A stretch of DNA of 13,300 nt from CAZGOM01 sp964527265. Lineage in GTDB: Bacteria > Planctomycetota > Phycisphaerae > Phycisphaerales > Phycisphaeraceae. The notes below the pieces were generated by a model, which did not search any database, was not told where the DNA came from, and worked only from the letters and a program-made list of their open reading frames with translations. Made by a program: the position numbers and the translations under genes. Shown here piece by piece: positions 7,718-13,300 of this stretch. The stretch lies in the NCBI GenBank assembly GCA_964527265.1, contig CAZGOM010000153.1, positions 1-13,300 on the forward strand, written 5' to 3'. How positions within the stretch are numbered: position 1 is the stretch's first letter; every line of letters starts with the position of its first letter.

Positions 7718-8881
7718 TCAGCGCAGGGATTGAAAGAGTGCGAGAGCTTTGGACTGGGCGGTGCTGATGGGGATGTCTGAGAGGGTGTCCAGGGCGCGCC
7801 AGGCGTGAGGGAGGTGGGCGGGGAGCGGGGGGCCGGTGAAGGCGGCGTGATGGACACGGAAGGTGATGGTGCGGTGGGTGGTCTGGTGCTGGAAGCTGGT
7901 GACCCAGATGAGGTTCTGGTGAGGGATGTTCTGAGTTAAGAGGGTTTCGGAGAGGGTTTTGAGGGCGGCCTTAGAGGGTTTTTCACGGCCGGGGATGGTT
8001 TGCTCGGCGGTGGGGCATTGCCAAAGGCCCGCCCAGAGGCCGGTGTCCGGGCGTTTGAGGAAGAGATAACGCGGGCCGTCGGAAACGAAGACTAGATCAT
8101 GGACGACGGCAGTGGGTTTTTTCTTGGGTGAGCGCACCGGGAAAGCTTCAGGCTGGCCCTGGGCGGCGGCTTTGCAGAAGCCTGCTGCGGGGCACATGAG
8201 GCAGCGGGGGGAAGTGGGGGTGCAGAGGGTGGCGCCGAGTTCCATGAGGGATTGGTTGAAGTCGCCGGGGCGGTCTGCAGGGACGAGTGTGTCGGCGATG
8301 GCCCAGAGTTCTTTCTGGGTCTGGGGCAGATCGGTGGAATCGGGAATGGCGAACCAGCGGGTGAGGACACGCATGACGTTGCCATCGACGAGTGGGGTGC
8401 GGATGTTATGGGCGATGGAGGCGATGGCGCCGGCGGTGTAAGGCCCGATGCCGGGGAGGGAGAGGAGGCCTTCGACGGAATTGGGGATCAGGCCTGCGTG
8501 GTTGCTGACGATGGCTTTGGCGGCGGCCTGGAGGTTACGGGCGCGGCGGTAGTAACCCAGGCCCTGCCAAAGCTTCATGACGGCTTGTTCATCGGCGTTG
8601 GCCAGCGCGTGAGCCGAGGGGAAGGCGGTAATGAAGCGGGTGAAGTAGGGGATGACGGTGGCGACCTGGGTCTGCTGAAGCATGGCTTCGGAAACCAGGA
8701 CATGGTAGGGATCAGAGGGGGACTTGCGCCATGGCATGTCGCGCTTGTTTTGATCAAACCAGTTCAACATGGCGGTCTGTGCGCGGGGGATGTTGAATTC
8801 GGCGAGGCGCGGCACGGGGGATGGCTCAGGCGCAGATCGACGCGCCCGGGTGGACGGGTTATCGGGTTGTCGGGTGTCCAT
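7718..8881 (-). CDS. mutY: Adenine DNA glycosylase MutY
   Basis: MutY removes adenine mispaired with 8-oxoguanine or G. Residue numbers count from the ATG at 8881 (387 aa). The catalytic HhH-GPD domain has VSEAMLQQTQVATVIPYF with catalytic Glu65, LWQGLGYYRRARNL (104-117), the hairpin LLSLPGIGPYTAG (139-151) and LVDGNVMRVLTRW with catalytic Asp166. The iron-sulfur loop is complete: Cys220-X6-Cys227-X2-Cys230-X5-Cys236. A NUDIX-like 8-oxoG-recognition domain follows from about residue 255 (FLKRPDTGLWAGLWQCP). The frame stays open to a GTG at 8923, adding 14 non-conserved residues; neither start has a clear ribosome-binding site, so the exact start is uncertain. It lies downstream of the zinc-ribbon gene on the same strand, and its stop overlaps the Shine-Dalgarno of the methyltransferase gene. 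Confidence 0.95.
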   Translation of the reverse strand: MDTRQPDNPSTRARRSAPEPSPVPRLAEFNIPRAQTAMLNWFDQNKRDMPWRKSPSDPYHVLVSEAMLQQTQVATVIPYFTRFITAFPSAHALANADEQAVMKLWQGLGYYRRARNLQAAAKAIVSNHAGLIPNSVEGLLSLPGIGPYTAGAIASIAHNIRTPLVDGNVMRVLTRWFAIPDSTDLPQTQKELWAIADTLVPADRPGDFNQSLMELGATLCTPTSPRCLMCPAAGFCKAAAQGQPEAFPVRSPKKKPTAVVHDLVFVSDGPRYLFLKRPDTGLWAGLWQCPTAEQTIPGREKPSKAALKTLSETLLTQNIPHQNLIWVTSFQHQTTHRTITFRVHHAAFTGPPLPAHLPHAWRALDTLSDIPISTAQSKALALFQSLR

Positions 8882-8958
8882 GCGGGGCCGGGCAGTTGAT
8901 TGGTTTGCTTCATGGTCATACACAATGAAGCAGATGCATACTCTTGGTGCCTAATTGC

Positions 8959-10248
8959 TTACGGGGCATCAAAGAGAGGCGCGGAGCTTTGGGTAGCGAC
9001 CTTGGCCTGGAGGCGGCGGATGGCATCGAACATTTCTTTGGGGATCTGGTTTAGGGGCGTTTTTTTCTGGACGTCTTCGAGGATAGCGAGAGCTTCTTTG
9101 TTTTTGTTTTGTTTTTCGAGTGCGAGGGCCTGTTGGTAGAGATCTTGAAGGGTCTCCGGCTTTTTCTCGGGTTTCTTTTCGGTGTTAGCTGCTGATGGGG
9201 GCGTGGAAGGGACGGCCGTGGTGGGTGTGGATGGCGCAGATGGCGGCTGGGCAGGTTTGATGTCGCTGTCAGCCGGTTTTACAGGGATGGCCCTGGGGGG
9301 TGTTACGGGGACGGTGTTTTCAGGCTCCGTGCGGGAGGGCTGCTGGGTGGGTTGCGGGGTTTGGGTGGTGGTGCTGGTGCCGCCAAGGTTGACGAGCATG
9401 TAGACCTGGATGGCGATGACAAGGATGATGCCCAGCACCAGGAGGAGGATGTTTAAGACATTGCTGCGGGGTTTGGAAGAGGGCGCCGGGACGGCTTCTT
9501 CGTCATCGGTTTCGCCCAGTTCGACACCAGCGGCAGGGGTGGGAGCCTGAGGTGGCGCGGTTTGGGTGGATTTTGCTTGTGTGGATGCCGTGGATTTGGC
9601 AGGCGCGGGGGAGGGTGTTGCGCGGGAGGCTGCTTTACCGCCGGTTTGTTTTTCCACGCGACCGATGACTTCGTCGAGCAGGTCGTCGCCAGGGGCTGCT
9701 TTGTTGACGGCTTCGGGGTTGTGCGGCGCGGTGGGGGAGGGGTGGGACCCGCTTGCCTGCTTGGCGCCGGCAGCGGCGGATTCCTTGTCGAGCTGTTCCT
9801 GCGCCTTGTTTGCTTCCTGAACGGTGGGGTAGAGGAGGCCCATTTCGTTGCGAAGGGCGACCTCACGGAAGGGGGCGCTGCACTTGGAGCATTTGGGGTC
9901 GGTGGGAGTGACGTGCTGGCCGCAGTTATGGCAGTAGCCAATGAGGTGGCCGACGCCGGGGACGTTTTTGGCGAAGGACCAGAATTGGCGGGTGGTGGGT
10001 CCGCGCATGATGGTGCGGGAGTGGATGCGGCCGGCGGCGGCCTGCTTCTTGATGACGTCGTAGCTGCAGCCGGGTTTGAACGGCTTTTTGGCGTTGTGGA
10101 TGAACCATGGCCCCATGGCCACCTGGGTGGCTTTGAGACTCAGGCGGTCGAAGAATCCGCCGCAGGCTTCACACTTTTGCTCCGTCAACTGCTGAAGATG
10201 ACCACAGTAAGGACAGAGGATGATGGAAGGATGCTGATTTTCTGCCAT
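8959..10248 (-). CDS. Single-pass membrane protein with two zinc ribbons, a GYF-like domain and a C-terminal helical repeat
   Basis: A 429-residue protein of unknown function with unusual architecture. The first zinc ribbon has Cys12, 15, 26 and 29 (CPYCGHLQQLTEQKCEAC). Residues 46-100 (GPWFIHNAKKPF...AAAGRIHSRT...FWSFAKNVPGVG) resemble a GYF_2-type domain, usually a peptide-binding module at the N terminus of planctomycete membrane proteins. The second zinc ribbon has Cys106, 109, 120 and 123. A low-complexity Pro/Ala/Thr linker and an acidic patch (ELGETDDEEA, 243-252) precede one membrane helix at about 264-286. Basic residues just before it suggest the ribbons are cytoplasmic. Outside is a second Pro/Thr-rich linker and one TPR-like helix pair (about 366-398). 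A role in sensing or scaffolding is inference. It diverges from a parvulin gene across 66 bases. Confidence 0.82.
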   Translation of the reverse strand: MAENQHPSIILCPYCGHLQQLTEQKCEACGGFFDRLSLKATQVAMGPWFIHNAKKPFKPGCSYDVIKKQAAAGRIHSRTIMRGPTTRQFWSFAKNVPGVGHLIGYCHNCGQHVTPTDPKCSKCSAPFREVALRNEMGLLYPTVQEANKAQEQLDKESAAAGAKQASGSHPSPTAPHNPEAVNKAAPGDDLLDEVIGRVEKQTGGKAASRATPSPAPAKSTASTQAKSTQTAPPQAPTPAAGVELGETDDEEAVPAPSSKPRSNVLNILLLVLGIILVIAIQVYMLVNLGGTSTTTQTPQPTQQPSRTEPENTVPVTPPRAIPVKPADSDIKPAQPPSAPSTPTTAVPSTPPSAANTEKKPEKKPETLQDLYQQALALEKQNKNKEALAILEDVQKKTPLNQIPKEMFDAIRRLQAKVATQSSAPLFDAP

Positions 10249-10314
10249 AATAGACGACCTTACTAAAAGATCCTTGGTTACTGATTCAAGGCTTACTGAT
10301 TCAAGGTCCCGCTT
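10249..10314. promoter_or_regulatory. Divergent control region between zinc-ribbon gene and parvulin gene
   Basis: Only 66 bases separate the two divergent starts, so both promoters must fit here or overlap coding sequence. Most of the right half is a 15-bp tandem repeat. CCTTG (10272-10276) and CAAGG (10287-10291) could also pair as a short inverted repeat. I cannot place -10 and -35 boxes with confidence. Confidence 0.5.
10278..10306. repeat. 15-bp tandem direct repeat, two copies
   Basis: TTACTGATTCAAGG occurs at 10278-10291 and again, without mismatch, at 10293-10306, separated by a single C, giving a period of 15 bp. It ends eight bases before the parvulin start codon. It could be a double operator site or a recent slippage duplication. 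Confidence 0.85.
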
Positions 10315-11376
10315 ATGAACCCAATGTCGACAAAGTTTATGACGATCGGACTGGGGCTTGGGTTCATTTTGGCCTCATGGGGTTGTTCTGGTAAGCAGAG
10401 CGACCCCTCACACGACGACCAAGGATACCCAGGTCTTCCTTCGAGTCCAAACGCGGCCGCCACCCAGGCTGGAAATAAAGCGAGCCGAGCGGCGGCTGCG
10501 GAGAGCGGCGGTGCGCTTTCCAAGCCGATCGGGTACTTGAAGGGGCAACCGATCCGGGCGGAGCAGTTGCAGGCGCAATTGGCGGAGTCTGCCGGTGGGC
10601 AGGTGTTGTTTGAGTATGTGCTTGACGCGAGGATTGCCGAGAAGCTCAAAGCGCAGGACATCAAGATTTCTGAGGATCAGATCAAATACGAAGAGAAGCT
10701 GATGCTGGAGGGGTTGGACAAGGACATTAATCAGGCGCAGCGGGTATTGACGGAATTGCGCAACAGGCGGGGGCTGGGGCCGGTGCGTTTCAGGGAGTTG
10801 CTTTACCGCAATGCCGCGCTGAGGCAGTTGGTGCCGATACCATCGCCGGAGAAGACATCGGAGATGATGGTTCGGCAGGAATATGAGATTTATTACGGGA
10901 CGCGATATGAGGTGCGGATCATCGTCGTGGAAAGCCTGGGCAAAGCCCAGGAAGTGCTGGGGCGTCTGCGGACGGGAGAAACGTTTGTGGATCTGGCGGT
11001 GCAGATGAGCACGGATTCGTCGCGTCAGCAGGGCGGGCTGCTTTCGCCGTTCAACACGCTGGATGAAAGCTACCCCAAGGGAATCCGGGAGGTTTTGCCC
11101 AGGATGACGGTGGGGCAGGTGAGCGACCCGATCTCACTGGGGGATGACAAGGTGTATGCGTTGGTGCGGCTGGAAAGAAAAATCGAGGGCAACAAGCCGA
11201 ATTTTGACGATGTAAAGAATCAGTTGACGCAGAGTGTGATCCTGCGGATTCAGCGTGTGGAAATGGATCAAATGGTGCGTGCGATGATGAGCGAGGCGCA
11301 GGTGACGCTGACGAGCAACCTGTATATCTGGGCGTGGGATCTGCAGCAGAAAAGATTTGGTCCGACAGAACGGTAA
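10315..11376 (+). CDS. Parvulin-type peptidyl-prolyl cis-trans isomerase, putative lipoprotein (PrsA/SurA-like)
   Basis: A 353-residue extracytoplasmic folding factor candidate. The N terminus is a signal sequence ending ILASWGC, with Cys24 a plausible lipidation site, although Trp at -2 and Ser at -3 depart from the usual lipobox. A low-complexity Ala/Ser/Asn-rich linker runs to about residue 70. A helical SurA_N-like chaperone region follows (about 75-190: QPIRAEQLQAQLA, LDARIAEKLKAQDIKISEDQI). The rotamase domain covers about 197-290, with VRIIVVESLGKAQEVLGRLRTGETF, STDSSRQQGGLLSPF and VGQVSDPISLGDDKVYALVRLE, all typical of parvulins. It probably assists folding of exported proteins. The start is the first ATG; a second at 10324 is possible. 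No clear intrinsic terminator follows the stop. Confidence 0.87.
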   Translation: MNPMSTKFMTIGLGLGFILASWGCSGKQSDPSHDDQGYPGLPSSPNAAATQAGNKASRAAAAESGGALSKPIGYLKGQPIRAEQLQAQLAESAGGQVLFEYVLDARIAEKLKAQDIKISEDQIKYEEKLMLEGLDKDINQAQRVLTELRNRRGLGPVRFRELLYRNAALRQLVPIPSPEKTSEMMVRQEYEIYYGTRYEVRIIVVESLGKAQEVLGRLRTGETFVDLAVQMSTDSSRQQGGLLSPFNTLDESYPKGIREVLPRMTVGQVSDPISLGDDKVYALVRLERKIEGNKPNFDDVKNQLTQSVILRIQRVEMDQMVRAMMSEAQVTLTSNLYIWAWDLQQKRFGPTER

Positions 11377-11640
11377 AATAGGGTAAGCCCCTCAATGCCA
11401 CGGATGGCCTTGGGGTCTTTGAAGATGCAGCGGTGAATGGAAAGTCGATGGAAAACAGGCCAGCACAATCAGGAGTCCGTGTCAGGAGGGCCAGGCCGAC
11501 GCCTGGCGCCTTCTCGCGGGCACAAGCTCGTTGCCCGGGTGCTTTAAGAAGCATCCGGGCTTGAGTTCTGACGTGCAGTTTGTCCATTGATTCCTCCTAT
11601 TTTTCACCCAACCATCAAGACAAGAAAGCCTGAGTGCCGT
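11377..11640 (+). other. 264-base intergenic leader before alaC, rich in inverted repeats
   Basis: No gene is visible here. Three potential hairpins occur on the plus strand: GCCAGGC/GCCTGGC (11490-11507, loop CGAC); CGGGCA/TGCCCG (11517-11537); and a 12-bp stem, 11533-11544 with 11549-11560, closed by loop TAAG with one G-U pair. The second and third share GCCCG (11533-11537), so they exclude each other. AGGAGG at 11484-11489 is complementary to CCTCCT at 11593-11598 and could enclose all three. No T-tract follows the strong hairpin. The region may be a structured 5' leader or a palindromic repeat element. Confidence 0.5.
11533..11560 (+). other. Strong 12-bp hairpin, tetraloop TAAG
   Basis: GCCCGGGTGCTT pairs with AAGCATCCGGGC through eleven Watson-Crick pairs and one G-U pair. 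What follows (TTGAGTTCTG) is not a poly-T run, so it is not a standard rho-independent terminator. It lies 80 bases before the alaC start. Confidence 0.7.
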
Positions 11641-12843
11641 ATGAAAATTGAACTTGCGAACCGTATTGATCGTTTGCCTCCTTATGTTTTAAACCGTTTG
11701 AAGAACTTGATTTATGAGCGCCGTAAAGCGGGCGCGGACATTATTGACATGAACATGGGCAACCCGACGGATGCGCCCATGCCGTCGGTGGTGGAGAAGC
11801 TTGCGGAAGCCGCCCATGACCCGCGCAACGGGCGTTATTCGGTGTCGGCCGGTGTGTATAACCTGCGCAAGGAAATGGCACTGAAGCTCAAGCGCAGGTG
11901 GGATGTGACGCTGGACCCGGCGACGGAGATCATTGCGACCATCGGGTCCAAAGAAGGGTTCAGCCACTTGATCCTGGCGCTGATGGGCCCAGGAGACTCG
12001 GCCATTGTGGGGGATCCGGCATTCCAGATCCACACGTATGCGCTGGTGCTGGCTGGGGCGAATGTGATCAAAGTGCCGCTGGGGAACGACCAGGCGTTTT
12101 TGGACAACATTGAGCGGGCGATTGAAACCAATACGCCCAAGCCGAAGCTGATCATTCTGAACTATCCGCACAACCCGACGGCGATGACCGTGGATATGGG
12201 TTTTTTCGATTCGGTGGTGCGTCTGGCCGAGAAGCATCAGGTGATGGTGATTCACGATTATGCCTATGGCGAGACGTGCTTTGACGAATATAAGGCGCCG
12301 TCCTTCCTGCAAGCCGACGGGGCGAAGGATTACGGCGTGGAATTCAGCACGCTGAGCAAGCCTTACAACATGGCGGGCTGGCGCATCGGCTTTTGCTGCG
12401 GGAACGCGGAGATGGTCAAGGCGCTGGGAACGATCAAGGGTTATTACGACTACGGTATTTTCCAGGCTGTGCAGATCGCCAGCATCATTGCGATGCGTGA
12501 CGGCGACCAGTTTGTGCAGGACCAGGCGAAGGTGTACGAAAAACGCCGCGACGTGGTGGTGCAGGGTCTGGAGAAGCTGGGCTGGGACGTGCCTGCGCCG
12601 CGAGCCTCGATGTTCGTGTGGGCGAAGGTGAAGCCTGAGCATCTGACGCCTTACGGCGGCAAGACGCTGGAGTTCTGCATGGGCATGGTGGACAAGGCCG
12701 AAGTGGCCATGACGCCGGGTTCCGCGTTTGGCGAGGGCGGTGAAGGGTATGTCCGTATCGCCCTGGTGGAGAATGAGCAGCGGATTAAGCAGGCGCTCAA
12801 GCAATTGACCAAGCAACTCAAGCCCGCCAGCGTGACGGCATGA
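11641..12843 (+). CDS. alaC: PLP-dependent aminotransferase, AlaC-like (glutamate-pyruvate transaminase)
   Basis: A 400-residue class I/II fold-type I aminotransferase. It closely resembles E. coli AlaC as I remember it: RIDRLPPYV (8-16), IIDMNMGNPTD (34-44), ATIGSKEGFSHL (99-110), KPKLIILNYPHNPTA (167-181), HDYAYGE (205-211), TLSKPYNMAGWRIG (237-250) and PRASMFVWAKV (320-330). Lys240 is the PLP Schiff-base lysine; Asn178, Asp206, Tyr209 and Arg248 surround the cofactor, and Arg372 (YVRIALVEN) should hold the substrate carboxylate. The likely reaction is pyruvate plus glutamate to alanine plus 2-oxoglutarate, in the cytosol. A related LL-diaminopimelate or methionine-type aminotransferase is the main alternative. 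ATG 11641 is chosen over an in-frame TTG at 11587, which would add residues absent from AlaC. C-ending codons are frequent, as in zwf. A strong terminator follows. Confidence 0.9.
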   Translation: MKIELANRIDRLPPYVLNRLKNLIYERRKAGADIIDMNMGNPTDAPMPSVVEKLAEAAHDPRNGRYSVSAGVYNLRKEMALKLKRRWDVTLDPATEIIATIGSKEGFSHLILALMGPGDSAIVGDPAFQIHTYALVLAGANVIKVPLGNDQAFLDNIERAIETNTPKPKLIILNYPHNPTAMTVDMGFFDSVVRLAEKHQVMVIHDYAYGETCFDEYKAPSFLQADGAKDYGVEFSTLSKPYNMAGWRIGFCCGNAEMVKALGTIKGYYDYGIFQAVQIASIIAMRDGDQFVQDQAKVYEKRRDVVVQGLEKLGWDVPAPRASMFVWAKVKPEHLTPYGGKTLEFCMGMVDKAEVAMTPGSAFGEGGEGYVRIALVENEQRIKQALKQLTKQLKPASVTA

Positions 12844-12912
12844 GATGCAGGACGTGAAAAGGCACAAGGGATAAGTAAGAAGGTCCCCGTGTTTGAAGCG
12901 ATAATGGAAAAG

Positions 12913-12942
12913 GCTCCCGCTTTTGGCGGGAGCTTTTTTTTT
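12913..12942 (+). terminator. Rho-independent terminator behind alaC
   Basis: An 8-bp perfect stem, GCTCCCGC (12913-12920) with GCGGGAGC (12926-12933), loop TTTTG, is followed by nine T residues. On the minus strand the same stem is followed by CTTTTCC, so it may also stop transcripts of the converging HAD gene. Confidence 0.95.
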
Positions 12943-12974
12943 GGGCTCATAGTCTTTGAATCGTGATACCGTGG

Positions 12975-13300
12975 TTATTGGTCAAGGACATAGCGCATGA
13001 TGGCGTAGGCGACGCCGTCTTCGTCGTTTGAGGGGACGATGACATCGGCCTTGTTTTTGGCGTCTTTCCAGCCGTTGCCCATGGCGACGCCCAAGCCGGC
13101 CCAGGCGAGCATCTGGCTGTCGTTGGGGGCGTCACCAATGCACATGACCTGCTCAGGAGGAATGCTGTAGTGCGCTGCGACCCAGGCGACGGCGTGGGCT
13201 TTGTCTGCGGCGGGGTTCATGACCTGCATGAGGTGCGAGTCGCTGGCGGCGAAGGCGACACGGTCTTTGAATTTGTGTTCGAGCAGCTTGCGGACCTTGT
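12975..13300 (-). CDS. HAD-superfamily phosphatase, Cof/IIB type, C-terminal part (5' end outside window)
   Basis: The last 107 residues of a Cof-type HAD hydrolase; complete codons begin at 13298 and the frame runs off the window edge, so the catalytic DxD motif is not visible. The seen part contains VMNPAADKAHAVAWVAAHY, with the motif III Lys, then the motif IV segment VMCIGDAPNDSQMLAWAGLGVAMGNG with its metal-binding aspartates, and a final KADVIVPSNDEDGVAYAI, as in E. coli YidA/Cof relatives. These cytosolic enzymes dephosphorylate sugar phosphates, nucleotides or cofactors; the substrate cannot be told from this fragment. An internal ATG at 13229 exists but lies within the conserved domain, so it is not the start. 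It converges on alaC across the terminator. Confidence 0.9.
   Translation of the reverse strand, partial: KVRKLLEHKFKDRVAFAASDSHLMQVMNPAADKAHAVAWVAAHYSIPPEQVMCIGDAPNDSQMLAWAGLGVAMGNGWKDAKNKADVIVPSNDEDGVAYAIMRYVLDQ

Noticed and set aside
8882..8923. GTG start adding 14 residues to MutY
   Set aside because: Not excluded, but the residues are not conserved in MutY and there is no ribosome-binding site, so the ATG at 8881 was preferred.
11388..11419. CCCC...GGGG followed by TCTTT behind the parvulin gene as a terminator
   Set aside because: Only four outer pairs and three inner pairs form around a large internal loop, so it is not convincing as an intrinsic terminator.
11587..11640. TTG-initiated extension of alaC
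   Set aside because: It adds 18 residues not seen in AlaC and overlaps the CCTCCT segment. ATG 11641 gives the normal family start.
11689..12867. Long open minus-strand frame (392 codons) opposite alaC
   Set aside because: It is His/Arg/Leu-rich antisense with no motif, and the plus strand carries all AlaC catalytic residues.

Overview
The window looks like a chromosomal stretch of a GC-rich planctomycete, most likely of the Phycisphaerae type. That placement is an inference. It rests on the short prepilin-like protein with an N-terminal TLIELLVV motif and a C-terminal H-X9-DG motif, on the secreted and zinc-ribbon orphan proteins, and on the sparse Shine-Dalgarno use. I see no phage, transposon, CRISPR, rRNA or tRNA signal.

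Layout. At 1-635 is the 3' end of recJ (+). At 889-1593 is a prepilin-like H-X9-DG protein (+). Converging on it is a probable three-gene minus-strand operon (3443 to 1675): a secreted glucose/sorbosone-dehydrogenase-type protein followed by two small orphan proteins of 98 and 56 aa. Divergent from that operon is zwf (glucose-6-phosphate dehydrogenase), then rsmE (16S rRNA methyltransferase) overlapping by one base a small three-helix membrane protein, then a 146-aa exported protein. From 10248 back to 6846 a minus-strand run holds a zinc-ribbon/GYF-like/membrane protein, mutY, and an LCMT/TIGR00027-type SAM methyltransferase. Divergent from it are a parvulin-type peptidyl-prolyl isomerase (putative lipoprotein) and alaC (alanine-type aminotransferase), which ends at a strong intrinsic terminator. 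The 3' end of a Cof-type HAD phosphatase (-) closes the window.

How the genes relate. Most are housekeeping: DNA repair (recJ, mutY), rRNA modification (rsmE), central carbon and amino-acid metabolism (zwf, alaC) and envelope protein folding (parvulin). No single pathway unites them. The two sugar-oxidising enzymes (GSDH-type, exported; Zwf, cytosolic) are divergent neighbours and could share a control region.

The least explained parts are (a) G-rich period-7 minisatellites directly behind the stop codons of recJ, the prepilin gene and zwf; (b) the 264-base gap before alaC, with a 12-bp hairpin that competes with a second hairpin, and AGGAGG/CCTCCT segments that could close the whole structure; (c) a 15-bp tandem repeat in the 66-base divergent gap at 10249-10314; (d) the zinc-ribbon/GYF-like membrane protein; and (e) the two orphan small proteins behind the GSDH gene. 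I did not find convincing evidence of a new defence or mobile system.
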